Shown here one piece after another: positions 42,864-49,902 of a DNA stretch of 64,000 bases (the stretch's first letter is position 1; each line of letters starts with the position of its first letter). Where the stretch lies: the NCBI RefSeq assembly GCF_016863655.1, contig NZ_BOPH01000022.1:1-64000 (forward strand). Reading direction: 5' to 3'. The position numbers and the translations under genes are program-made. This DNA comes from Virgisporangium ochraceum. GTDB lineage: Bacteria; Actinomycetota; Actinomycetes; Mycobacteriales; Micromonosporaceae. Under the pieces are notes generated by a model. The model was not told the origin of the DNA. It searched no databases and was given only the letters and a program-made list of their open reading frames with translations.

Positions 42864-42943
42864 CATGATCGAAAGTGGTGGCGACTTTTCGCGGTCCGAC
42901 GCATGGGTGGAACAGCAGAAAGTCGCCAGCACTTTCGATCATG
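42864..42943. repeat. Long inverted repeat, GATC-arm family (copy B)
   Basis: Arms of 25 bp (42864-42888 and 42919-42943) pair with a single mismatch around a 30-base loop. The left arm begins CATGATCGAAAGTGGTGGCG. Arm length, single mismatch, loop size and the GATC near the outer end match copy A at 11204. It fills the whole gap between the convergent SWIM and GNAT genes, and its right arm contains the GNAT stop codon. No T-tract follows. Confidence 0.85.
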
Positions 42944-43490
42944 AGCGGTCCGGGCCCGTCAAGGGGAAGCGCATCACGGGGCGGTCGGGCGCGCGCCTGG
43001 CCACCACCGCGAATCCGCGGCGTTCGAACGCCGACGCCACCCCCGGGAACAGGTTCCTCGTATGGCCCGCCACCGACGTGTCGACCGGGTAGGCCTCCAG
43101 CGCGGGCGCACCCGCGGCACCGGCGGCCTCGACCGCGGCGTCGATCAGGACACCCGTCACCCCCTGTCCACGGTGCGACCGGCGGACGAAGAAGCACGGC
43201 GCCGACCACACCGGCAGGTCGTCGACGGGGGCCACGTAGCGGGCCCGGGCCAGCCAGGCCAGCTCGGCCCGCGGCGCCAGCAGGCACCAGCCCACGGCCA
43301 GGTCGCCGTCGTACGCCAGGAGACCGCGCCCCGACGAGGCGAGCTCCTCGCGGTTCTCGGCCCGGGGGCGCTCGTGGTAGCGGGGACCGAGCCGCCAGTA
43401 CATGCACCAGCAGCCGTTCGACGCGCCCGCCCGGCCGAAGAGGTTCTCCAGGTCGGGCCACGTCTGCGCCGTCAGGGGCTCGGTGCGCAC
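42939..43490 (-). CDS. GNAT-family N-acetyltransferase, 183 aa
   Basis: Predicted acetyl-CoA-dependent acetyltransferase, substrate unknown. The acetyl-CoA-binding motif A is clear: CFFVRRSHRGQGVTGVLIDA (R-x-x-G-x-G near residue 115). It is preceded by the cysteine-rich segment ASNGCWCMYWRLG and followed by ALEAYPVD. The segment FFVRRSHRGQGV with CWCMYW resembles a subgroup often found as stand-alone actinobacterial GNATs. GTG 43490 is the likely start (VRTEPLTAQTWPDLENLF); upstream in-frame sequence looks non-coding. It is divergent from the P-loop gene at 43613. The stop codon lies in the inverted repeat at 42864-42943. Confidence 0.88.
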   Translation of the reverse strand: MRTEPLTAQTWPDLENLFGRAGASNGCWCMYWRLGPRYHERPRAENREELASSGRGLLAYDGDLAVGWCLLAPRAELAWLARARYVAPVDDLPVWSAPCFFVRRSHRGQGVTGVLIDAAVEAAGAAGAPALEAYPVDTSVAGHTRNLFPGVASAFERRGFAVVARRAPDRPVMRFPLTGPDRS

Positions 43491-43612
43491 CGCCTCACGA
43501 TAGGCTCTTCCCGGGAGCCCCACCGTTCGTGGCAGCGACTCCCGAAACCTCCATCCTTCAGCGCCGGACGTCGGCGCTCGCCGTCGTCCGCCCACATCCG
43601 AGGGGACCAGCG

Positions 43613-44161
43613 ATGCGGCGGTACATCCTCACCGGTGCGCCCGGTGCCGGCAAGACCACGATCCTCGCCGGGCTGCGCGAGCGCGGCTACCCGGTCGTCG
43701 ACGAGGCGGCGACCGACGTGATCGCCCGCCGGCAGCGGGAGGGCCACCCCGAGCCGTGGACCGCGCCGGGCTTCCTCGACGCCATCCTCGACCTGCAGCT
43801 CCGACGCCAGCGGCAGCCGGACACCGGCCCGGCGCGGGTGTTCGACCGGTCGCCCATCTGCACGCTGGCGCTGGCCCGGTACGCCGAGCTGCCGGTGCCG
43901 CCGGCGCTCGCCGGCGAGGTCGACCGGATCGTCGCCGAGGGGTTCTACCGGCCCACGGTGTTCTTCGTGCGGCTGCTGGGGTTCGTCACGCCGACGGCGG
44001 CGCGGCGGATCTCGTTCGAGCAGTCGGTGCGGTTCGAGGGGATCCACGAGCGGGTGTACCGGGAGCACGGGTTCGAGCTCGTCGAGGTGCCCGCCGGCCC
44101 GCTGGACGACCGCGTCGATCAGATCGACGGGTACATCCGGGGCTCACGGACAGTGAGCTAG
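43613..44161 (+). CDS. AAA_28-type P-loop ATPase/kinase-like protein, 182 aa
   Basis: Small nucleoside-kinase-like P-loop protein related to the kinase half of NadR. Walker A is ILTGAPGAGKTTILAGLRER at the N-terminus. An acidic motif follows in VVDEAATDVIARRQREG, and VFDRSPICTLALARY resembles the substrate-binding DRS motif of this family. The ending FELVEVPAGPLDDRVDQID is family-like. The substrate is unknown. The ATG at 43613 has GAGGGGA upstream. It lies alone, divergent from the GNAT gene. Confidence 0.87.
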   Translation: MRRYILTGAPGAGKTTILAGLRERGYPVVDEAATDVIARRQREGHPEPWTAPGFLDAILDLQLRRQRQPDTGPARVFDRSPICTLALARYAELPVPPALAGEVDRIVAEGFYRPTVFFVRLLGFVTPTAARRISFEQSVRFEGIHERVYREHGFELVEVPAGPLDDRVDQIDGYIRGSRTVS

Positions 44162-44202
44162 AGTGATCCATTTCATTTGATCTTGTGGCTTAAAAGTGGA
44201 TT

Positions 44203-44233
44203 CTTCGCATTCGCGAAGCTGACGCATTTGCGT
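44203..44233. promoter_or_regulatory. Tandem small palindromes in the leader of the binding-protein gene
   Basis: CTTCGC-ATTC-GCGAAG (44203-44218) and ACGCA-TT-TGCGT (44222-44233) sit side by side in an unusually AT-rich 100-bp leader, 34 bp before the ATG at 44267. They could be binding sites for a regulator or a leader hairpin pair. The upstream AT-rich run (44165-44200) is a likely promoter area. Confidence 0.5.
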
Positions 44234-44266
44234 GCGCAAGCAGGGGCCGGATAGCGTTCCGGAATC

Positions 44267-45634
44267 ATGTTCCGGAACCTGCGTAGGTGGATCTCGGCCC
44301 CTGCCGTGATAGCGCTCTCTGCGTCCCTGATGCTGACGGCGTGTAACGGCGACGGAACCGACGGCGGCGACCTGGCGGTGGCCCCCCGCTCGACCGACGG
44401 CGGCGGCACCCTCTCGCCGGCCACCCTCGCGACCTTCACCCAGTACACGGGATCGACGGCCGGACGCGCGACGGGGCAGCCGATCCGCCTCGGGTTCGTC
44501 AACACCGAGAACGGCCCGGGCTCGTTCCCCGAGTACACGATCGCCGTCACCGACGCCGTGCGGCTGCTCAACGAGCAGCTCGGCGGCGTGAAGGGCCGGC
44601 CGATCGAGCTCGACCTGTGCCACCCCGACGACGCCGGCCAGGCCGAGCAGTGCGCGCAGAAGTTCACGGCCGACCCGACGATCGCCGCGGTGCTGCACGG
44701 CGCGATCGACGCCGACACCGCGCCGTTCCACCGCGTGCTGTCGCCGAAGCTGCCGGTGCTCGGCGGCCTGCCGCTGCAGCCCGCCGACGCCGCGGCCCCG
44801 AACTCGTACTACTTCTCCAGCGGCCAGTTCGGCGCGCTCGGCGTGGTGACCTACGCGAAGACCTACGCCAAGGCCGACAAGGTCTCGCTGCTGACCACCG
44901 AGGGCTTCGTGGCCAGCGAGCGGGCGGTCGCCGCGATCAAGCAGGGCCTCGAGGCGAGCGGCGTCAAGGTGACCGTCGCGAAGTACCCGGCGAACAGCAC
45001 CGACCTCACCGAGCCGCTGGCGGCCAGCGGCGCGGCCAACGCCGACCTGTTCATCCCGGTGGTGGCCGACGCCGCGCACTGCGTCAACATCCAGAACGCG
45101 CTGCAGGAGCTGCGGATCAACACGCAGGTGCTGACGCTCGCCGGCTGCCTCAGCCAGGAGGTCCGCACCAAGCTCGGCGACTACCCGCGCTGGAACTACA
45201 TGACGTTCAACATCAGCGCGGAGGCCAGCGCCTCCGACGACACCACGGCGTGGCAGCTGCGCGCGCTCAAGGAGTGGTTCCCGCCGCTGGGCGCGCGCGG
45301 CGTGCCGAGCACCGCGGGCGTGATGATGCTGCAGATGACCCTGGTCGCCGCCCGGGTGCTCGGCTCGCTCCCGGGCGACCAGCTGAACCCGGCAACGGTC
45401 GGCGCCGCGTTCAGGAAGTTCAACGGCCCGGTGTTCCTCGGCGTGCCACGGCTGGTGTTCGGCGGCATCCCGGGGCTGCCGGCGATCGGGTCCCTGTCGA
45501 GCCGCGTCTACAACTACCTCGGCAACGACGACTGGCGCGACACCACCGCGGGAAGCTGGCTGGAGCCGCCGCCGCCGACCGCGGCGACCCCGTCGTCGTC
45601 CGGGCGTCCGTCGGCGTCGGCCTCGCGTCGTTAG
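44267..45634 (+). CDS. Branched-chain amino-acid-type substrate-binding lipoprotein, 455 aa
   Basis: Extracellular solute-binding protein of the Peripla_BP_6 (LivJ) type, tethered by a lipid anchor. The lipobox LTAC is at residues 23-26 after a basic start and hydrophobic core (AVIALSASLMLTAC). The binding fold begins PIRLGFVNTENGPGSFPEYT. Further family blocks are DAVRLLNEQLGGVKGRPIEL, AVLHGAIDADTAPFHRVLSP and VSLLTTEGFVASERAVAAIK. The chain ends with a disordered Pro/Ser/Ala tail. No permease or ATPase gene accompanies it, so it is an orphan binding protein or sensor. The stop overlaps that of the convergent ThuA-like gene by four bases. Confidence 0.9.
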   Translation: MFRNLRRWISAPAVIALSASLMLTACNGDGTDGGDLAVAPRSTDGGGTLSPATLATFTQYTGSTAGRATGQPIRLGFVNTENGPGSFPEYTIAVTDAVRLLNEQLGGVKGRPIELDLCHPDDAGQAEQCAQKFTADPTIAAVLHGAIDADTAPFHRVLSPKLPVLGGLPLQPADAAAPNSYYFSSGQFGALGVVTYAKTYAKADKVSLLTTEGFVASERAVAAIKQGLEASGVKVTVAKYPANSTDLTEPLAASGAANADLFIPVVADAAHCVNIQNALQELRINTQVLTLAGCLSQEVRTKLGDYPRWNYMTFNISAEASASDDTTAWQLRALKEWFPPLGARGVPSTAGVMMLQMTLVAARVLGSLPGDQLNPATVGAAFRKFNGPVFLGVPRLVFGGIPGLPAIGSLSSRVYNYLGNDDWRDTTAGSWLEPPPPTAATPSSSGRPSASASRR

Positions 45635-46329
45635 CCCGCTGTCCGCGTCACCCAGATCATGCCGCGCTCGATCACCGTGCGGACGTTGCGGTCGGCGAGC
45701 ACGTCGAGGCTGTGACCGGGCGTGGTGACCAGGATGCGCCCCGCCCCCCACCGACGCGTCCAGATCGCGGGTGACGTGACGGGCCGCTGCCACGGCTGCC
45801 ACGGCCGCGCCGGGTGGGTGGTGGTGGCGAGCACGTCGATGAGGTCGTCGTGCAGCACCCAGTACTGCTCGGTGGTCAGCTCGAAGTCGGCGATGCCGGC
45901 CGTCACCGGGTGCTCGCGACCGGCGTCGGTGATGGTGACGGTGTGCGGCAGGAAGTTGTCGGTCTCGTCGCCGCACCGCAGGCCCGGCTCCTTGCCCGGG
46001 TGGGTGGCGAACTGGCCGCCGACGAGGTGCAGGTAGTCCGACGAGTTGCGGAACGAGTCGGCGATGCCGCCGTGCCAGCCGGTGAACCCGGTGCCGGCCA
46101 CCACGGCCGAGGTGAGGCCGGCGAGCTGGTCGCCGGTGATCGTCGACATCGTGACGCACTGCACCACCAGGTCGGTCGCCGCCATGACGTCGGCGTCGGC
46201 GTACACCTCCGTCGAATCCTCGATGCGGACGGTGTACCCGGATTCCTTCAGGAACGGCACGAACAGGTCGGTGGCCTCGACCGGTCGGTGCCCCTCCCAT
46301 CCGCCACGGACGATCAGCGCGCTGGTCAT
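45631..46329 (-). CDS. ThuA-like protein, 232 aa
   Basis: Class-I glutamine-amidotransferase-like fold of the ThuA family, linked in rhizobia to trehalose use, although the reaction is not firmly known. Typical blocks are ALIVRGGWEGHRPVEATDLF, VVAGTGFTGWHGGIADSFRN, YLHLVGGQFATHPGKEPGLR, HPVTAGIADFELTTEQYWVL and GAGRILVTTPGHSLDVL. ATG 46329 is used (MTSALIVRGG); ATG 46338 is an alternative. No trehalose-uptake genes lie beside it. Confidence 0.92.
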   Translation of the reverse strand: MTSALIVRGGWEGHRPVEATDLFVPFLKESGYTVRIEDSTEVYADADVMAATDLVVQCVTMSTITGDQLAGLTSAVVAGTGFTGWHGGIADSFRNSSDYLHLVGGQFATHPGKEPGLRCGDETDNFLPHTVTITDAGREHPVTAGIADFELTTEQYWVLHDDLIDVLATTTHPARPWQPWQRPVTSPAIWTRRWGAGRILVTTPGHSLDVLADRNVRTVIERGMIWVTRTAG

Positions 46330-46359
46330 GCCGACCACCGTATCCTCAGCGCGGAGAAC

Positions 46360-47169
46360 TCACCGCAGGGTCGAGGCGACGAACGCGAATGCGGCCGGGA
46401 TCACCCGGCTCCAGTAGCCGAAGTTGTGGCGCCCGTCGGTGTAGCCGCCGGCCACCGGCCCGGCGGGCAGGGCCCGGTGCAGGGCGCGCACGTCGTCGTA
46501 GAAGTCGTCGTCGCGGCCGCACCACAGGCCGACCGGGATGCCGCGCAGCCGCGCCACGCCGTCGAACACGTCGTCGCCGCGCTGCACCGCCGGCGAGAAC
46601 GCCGCCACCGACCGCACGAGCCCCGGGAACGTCTGCGCGATGCGCAGCGCGCCGTAGCCGCCCATCGACCAGCCCCACACCGCCATCCGCCGGGTGTCGA
46701 AGCCGCGCTCGGCGCACCACGCCGGGATCTCCTCGTGGACCATCCGCTGCGGGTCGTCGCCGGTCGACGGTCGCCACCTCAGCCGGTCACCCGACGCGCC
46801 GACCAGGACGAACGGCGCGGCGCCGCGGTCGACGGCCGCGGTGAGGAACCGGCCGAGCCCGAGGCCGGGAAAGTCGCGGGGTGACTTCGACCCGCCGTGC
46901 AGGACCACGCACACCGGCAGTCCCCAGCCGTCGCCGTGCCCCTCCGGTACCGCGGTGTAGAGGTCGACCTCGCGGCTGCGGGCCACCGACCCGCGCCGTT
47001 CCAGCCGCTCGTCGCCGGGCGGCGCGTCGGGCACGACCGGCTCGGGCCCGCCGGTCAGCTCGTCCGGTAGCAGGTCCCGCGCTGTCGGCAGCAGCCAGAC
47101 GCCGGCGGCGGCCGCGACGCCCGCCCCACCGGCGAGAACCGCCCGGCGACTGACCCTCGGCTTCCCCAC
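46360..47169 (-). CDS. TAT-exported alpha/beta-hydrolase, esterase-like, 269 aa
   Basis: Secreted serine hydrolase. A twin-arginine signal is present: VSRRAVLAGGAGVAAAAGVW in residues 6-25. The fold follows, with the oxyanion part CVVLHGGSKSP, the nucleophile elbow AVWGWSMGGYGALRIAQ (Ser near 168), an acid candidate in GLWCGRDDDFYDD and the catalytic His in YTDGRHNFGYWSRV. It resembles esterase D or mycolyl-type (antigen 85-like) enzymes. GTG 47169 is chosen; GTG 47175 is possible. The gene is divergent from the macro-domain gene. Confidence 0.9.
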   Translation of the reverse strand: MGKPRVSRRAVLAGGAGVAAAAGVWLLPTARDLLPDELTGGPEPVVPDAPPGDERLERRGSVARSREVDLYTAVPEGHGDGWGLPVCVVLHGGSKSPRDFPGLGLGRFLTAAVDRGAAPFVLVGASGDRLRWRPSTGDDPQRMVHEEIPAWCAERGFDTRRMAVWGWSMGGYGALRIAQTFPGLVRSVAAFSPAVQRGDDVFDGVARLRGIPVGLWCGRDDDFYDDVRALHRALPAGPVAGGYTDGRHNFGYWSRVIPAAFAFVASTLR

Positions 47170-47235
47170 GCACACCAAACGATCCGGGGCTATTTGGGCA
47201 GCGGGTCGTCGTACCCCGCTGGCATAGTGCGGCGC

Positions 47236-47709
47236 ATGTCCACGTTGGTCGTGATCGCCGGCGACGCCACGAGCCCGCAGGCCAGTGGCCCGAAGATCAT
47301 CGCGCACGTCTGCAACGACCTGGGCGGCTGGGGCAGGGGCTTCGTGGTGGCCGTCTCCCGCCGGTGGAAGGAGCCCGAGCGCGACTACCGGCGCTGGCAC
47401 CGCGAGCGGGCCGGCAACGACTTCGGGCTGGGCGCCGTCCGCCTGGTGCCGGTCCAGCCGGGCCTGTGGGTCGCCAACATGGTGGCGCAGCACGGCATCC
47501 GCACCGGCAGCAACGGCCCGCCCATCCGCTACCCCGCGCTCGAGTCGTGCCTGTCGACGCTCGGTGCCGAGGCACGGCGCCTCGGCGCGTCGGTCCACAT
47601 GCCGCGCATCGGGTGCGGCCTCGCCGGCGGGCGATGGGACCTCGTCGAGCCGATCGCGGTCCGCACGCTGTGCGACACCGGCGTCGACGTCACCGTCTAC
47701 GACTACTGA
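47236..47709 (+). CDS. Macro-domain protein, TARG1/ALC1-like, 157 aa
   Basis: Binds, and possibly removes, ADP-ribose from macromolecules. The fold is complete in one domain: VVIAGDATSPQ, IIAHVCNDLGGWGRGFVVAV (ligand loop 1), RLVPVQPGLWVANMVAQHGI, PPIRYPALESCLSTLGAEAR and VHMPRIGCGLAGGRWDLVEP (ligand loop 2). The GGWGRGF and PRIGCGLAGG loops are those of the TARG1-like group, which reverses Glu- or base-linked ADP-ribosylation. The ATG at 47236 is supported by family length. No toxin-like ADP-ribosyltransferase (DarT) is adjacent. The last 7 bp overlap the end of the convergent CGNR gene. Confidence 0.92.
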   Translation: MSTLVVIAGDATSPQASGPKIIAHVCNDLGGWGRGFVVAVSRRWKEPERDYRRWHRERAGNDFGLGAVRLVPVQPGLWVANMVAQHGIRTGSNGPPIRYPALESCLSTLGAEARRLGASVHMPRIGCGLAGGRWDLVEPIAVRTLCDTGVDVTVYDY

Positions 47710-48227
47710 CCGGCGTGGGCGCGGGCCCGGTGCGAGGCCACGTTCACCCGGTTGGCGCAGGCCAGGGAGCAGAACCGGCGCCGCCCGTTGCGGGAGGTGT
47801 CGACGTAGACGGTCGCACACCCGTCCCGTTGGCATGTGCCCAGGCGCGCGCCGCCGGCGCCGCACAGCGCGACGGCGAGGCCGCCCGCGACGGCGGCGCT
47901 GATGCGGGCGACCGGGTCGTCGGTACCGGTGATGTAGTGCAGGTGCGGCTCGTGCCCGTCGTGCATCGACACCCGCACCGACGTGGTGGCGTCGGCGAGC
48001 AGCCGGTTGACCAGGTCGATCTGGCGGCGGGTGTCGGGCTCGCCGAACACCGGGCGCACCCCGGCGATCCACGCCGCCAGCGCCCGCGCCTGCGTGGCGG
48101 TGAGCGTGCGGCTGCTCATCTCGTGCTCGGTGAGCACCCGTTCCAGCTCCGCCGGCGTGGCGTCGGTGGTGTTGAGCAGGGCCGCGGCGAGGAAGGCGCC
48201 GGTTCCGCCGTAATGGTTGAACTGCAC
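47703..48227 (-). CDS. CGNR zinc-finger (ABATE) regulator, 174 aa
   Basis: Predicted stress-type DNA-binding regulator. The N-terminal ABATE domain (about 1-125) has FLAAALLNTTDATPAELERV and QIDLVNRLLADA. The C-terminal CGNR zinc ribbon is LGTCQRDGCATVYVDTSRNG, followed by RRRFCSLACANRVNVASHRA; the four cysteines that hold zinc are visible, and the CGNR tetrapeptide appears here as CANR. The start is GTG 48227. It is divergent from a small zinc-ribbon gene at 48254, and its 3' end overlaps the macro-domain gene by 7 bp. Confidence 0.92.
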   Translation of the reverse strand: MQFNHYGGTGAFLAAALLNTTDATPAELERVLTEHEMSSRTLTATQARALAAWIAGVRPVFGEPDTRRQIDLVNRLLADATTSVRVSMHDGHEPHLHYITGTDDPVARISAAVAGGLAVALCGAGGARLGTCQRDGCATVYVDTSRNGRRRFCSLACANRVNVASHRARAHAGQ

Positions 48228-48253
48228 AAGGCCATTACAGCACGCTGGAACGC

Positions 48254-48460
48254 ATGAGCGCTTGCGACGCCTGCGGACGCGGGTCGGCGACGGCCCGGGT
48301 CGAGTCCCGGCACACCACGTCGGAGGGGATCGTGCGGTACCTGCGGTGCCGCTGCGGTCACCGCTGGGTCGAGCAGTCGCGCCTGGTGCTCGTCACCTCG
48401 AGCGGACCTGCAGGGTGTGGTCGCGACCGCCCCGACGGAGCAGGCGCGGCCGGCTCATGA
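48254..48460 (+). CDS. Small zinc-ribbon protein, 68 aa
   Basis: A short protein starting MSACDACGRGSATARVESRH, with a second CxC pair in YLRCRCGHRWVEQSRL. CxxC plus CxC with nearby His/Trp suggests a rubredoxin-like zinc ribbon. The ATG at 48254 is 26 bp from the divergent CGNR start, so both promoters share that short gap and regulation by the CGNR protein is possible. The last 25 residues are low-complexity, and the 3' end overlaps the convergent membrane-protein gene by 68 bp, so its true end or its reality is less certain. Confidence 0.6.
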   Translation: MSACDACGRGSATARVESRHTTSEGIVRYLRCRCGHRWVEQSRLVLVTSSGPAGCGRDRPDGAGAAGS

Positions 48461-48872
48461 GGCGCCGCGGCCAGGGCCCGTAGACGCCCGGTGTGCGGCT
48501 CTCCATGACCAGCACGAGCGCGCCGACCACCAGGCCGACGAACACGAGGACCAGGAGAATGGCCAGGAACGCCGTGTCCAGGCCGACCGCCACCAGACCG
48601 AACAGCAGGAGGACGCCGACCATCCCGGCGACCACGGCGAGGATCAGCCATCGCGCCGTCCGCCGCAGGCGCCGGGTGCCGTCGACGCTGAACACCTCGG
48701 CGACGAGGTCGGCACCGCACTCCGGGCACGTCACCGGCACCGCGACGCTCCCGCCCGCCGGACGCTCCACGACGGAACCCTGCCGTCCCAGGTCCAGACT
48801 CAGGTGCACGAGACCGCGGTGGACGTGCTCGACGTCGACGGACACGCGGTCGGTGAGCGCGGGGTTCCCCAT
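48393..48872 (-). CDS. Two-helix membrane protein, 159 aa
   Basis: Not recognised. A cytoplasmic beta-like N-terminal part (1-65) includes a CxxC pair in VPVTCPECGADLVAEVF. Two long adjacent membrane helices follow: ARWLILAVVAGMVGVLLLFG, then LAILLVLVFVGLVVGALVLV. The chain closes with a basic Arg-rich tail. ATG 48872 (MGNPALTDRVSVDVEHV) is a good start. The CxxC could form half a zinc ribbon with a partner. The gene overlaps the convergent 68-residue zinc-ribbon gene at its 3' end. Confidence 0.75.
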   Translation of the reverse strand: MGNPALTDRVSVDVEHVHRGLVHLSLDLGRQGSVVERPAGGSVAVPVTCPECGADLVAEVFSVDGTRRLRRTARWLILAVVAGMVGVLLLFGLVAVGLDTAFLAILLVLVFVGLVVGALVLVMESRTPGVYGPWPRRLMSRPRLLRRGGRDHTLQVRSR

Positions 48873-48954
48873 GGCGCAACCCTGCCCGCCTGATCGACCG
48901 GGATCAAGGCGCCGGGCACCCGGCGCCCGACCGCAACCGGGGAGTCGTCGGCTT

Positions 48955-49353
48955 CTACGACTGATACATGAGGCAGAACTCGTTGCCCTCGGGGTCGGCG
49001 AGCACGACGTGGTCGCCCTCGTACTCCTCGACCACGGTGGCGCCGAGGCCGAGAAGGCGGGCGAGCTCGGCCGGCGGGTCGTCGGCATCGAGGTCGAGGT
49101 GCAGCCGGTTCTTGACGGTCTTCGGCTCCGGCACGAGTTGGAAGAAGAACCGCGGCGCCGTGCCGGGGCGCTCCACCAGCACCGACGGGTCGTCCTCCGG
49201 GTCGTACACGCCGATGCTCCGCAGCCGGGCCAGCTCCTCGTCGTCGTACGGGGCGACCGCGAAGCCGTCGAGCACCTCCGCCCAGAACCGGGCCAGCGGG
49301 GCGGGATGCCGGCAGTCGACCACCACGTCACGGATACGCGCCACGCCGTCCAC
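48955..49353 (-). CDS. Glyoxalase/VOC superfamily protein, 132 aa
   Basis: Vicinal-oxygen-chelate fold dimer, function unspecified. Two beta-alpha-beta modules are seen: IRDVVVDCRHPAPLARFWAE at the start and RLHLDLDADDPPAELARLLG at the middle, ending VLADPEGNEFCLMYQS, the usual last strand. The subgroup resembles Glyoxalase_6 proteins, which have no assigned reaction. The start is ATG 49353. It lies alone and is divergent from the decayed NPP1 gene. Confidence 0.9.
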   Translation of the reverse strand: MDGVARIRDVVVDCRHPAPLARFWAEVLDGFAVAPYDDEELARLRSIGVYDPEDDPSVLVERPGTAPRFFFQLVPEPKTVKNRLHLDLDADDPPAELARLLGLGATVVEEYEGDHVVLADPEGNEFCLMYQS

Positions 49354-49412
49354 TGTCCCAGATGTACATGCATTGATGTCTGGTGCGGCGGCGGCGTTCG
49401 TACCGTGTCGCC

Positions 49413-49837
49413 ATGCGGACTCTCGCGCTCAGGTCGCTCGCGGCCGCCGCCGTCGTCCTCGGTACCTGCTACCCGACGCCGGCCATCGGGCCGACCGGCA
49501 CGCTCAACGGCGGGCTCAAGCCGTCGGGCGCGCTGAACGGCAACTGCCGCGACCGGTCCGACCTCGACAACACCAACGGGTACTCGCGGTACCGCTGCGA
49601 CGGCCGGTGGTGCGCCTACGCGTACGCCCTGTACTTCAAGAAGGACCAGGTGGTCAACGGCATCGAGAGCGGGCACCGGCACGACTGGGAGCACGTGGTG
49701 GTCCGGGTCGAGAACGGCACCGCGCGGCACGTCTCGCGTCCTTCGGCAGCGCCGTGTTCGACCTCACCGACGCCCGGTTCGGTGGCATGCTGCGCAAGGC
49801 CATGCCGGCGGGGATCCCGTTCGACCCCGGGGTCTGA
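49413..49837 (+). pseudogene. Decayed NPP1-type (necrosis-inducing) protein gene
   Basis: An NPP1 gene is recognised by the hallmark GHRHDWEHVVVRVENG, preceded by LNGGLKPSGALNGNC and YALYFKKDQVVNG. Full-length family members are about 230-260 residues. Here a signal-like start (MRTLALRSLAAAAVVLG from ATG 49413) runs straight into TCYPTPAIGPTG, so roughly 40 residues expected in between are missing. After GTARHVS (near 49735) the frame fails. The family's C-terminus, FGSAVFDLTDARFGGMLRKA then MPAGIPFDPGV, resumes in another frame (49740-49837). About 100 middle residues are absent. Two deletions with a frame change make function very unlikely. Confidence 0.8.
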
Positions 49838-49902
49838 ACGGGCTCCGGTGGGCTACCTTCAGCCGGTGTCGGGGTTTCCCGACCCGAGCTTGAGGAGCTG
49901 AC

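Noticed and set aside
42864..42943. Inverted repeat between convergent genes as an ordinary rho-independent terminator
   Set aside because: No T-run follows on either strand, the loop is 30 bases, and a sister copy lies between divergent starts. A bidirectional terminator effect is still possible as a side role.
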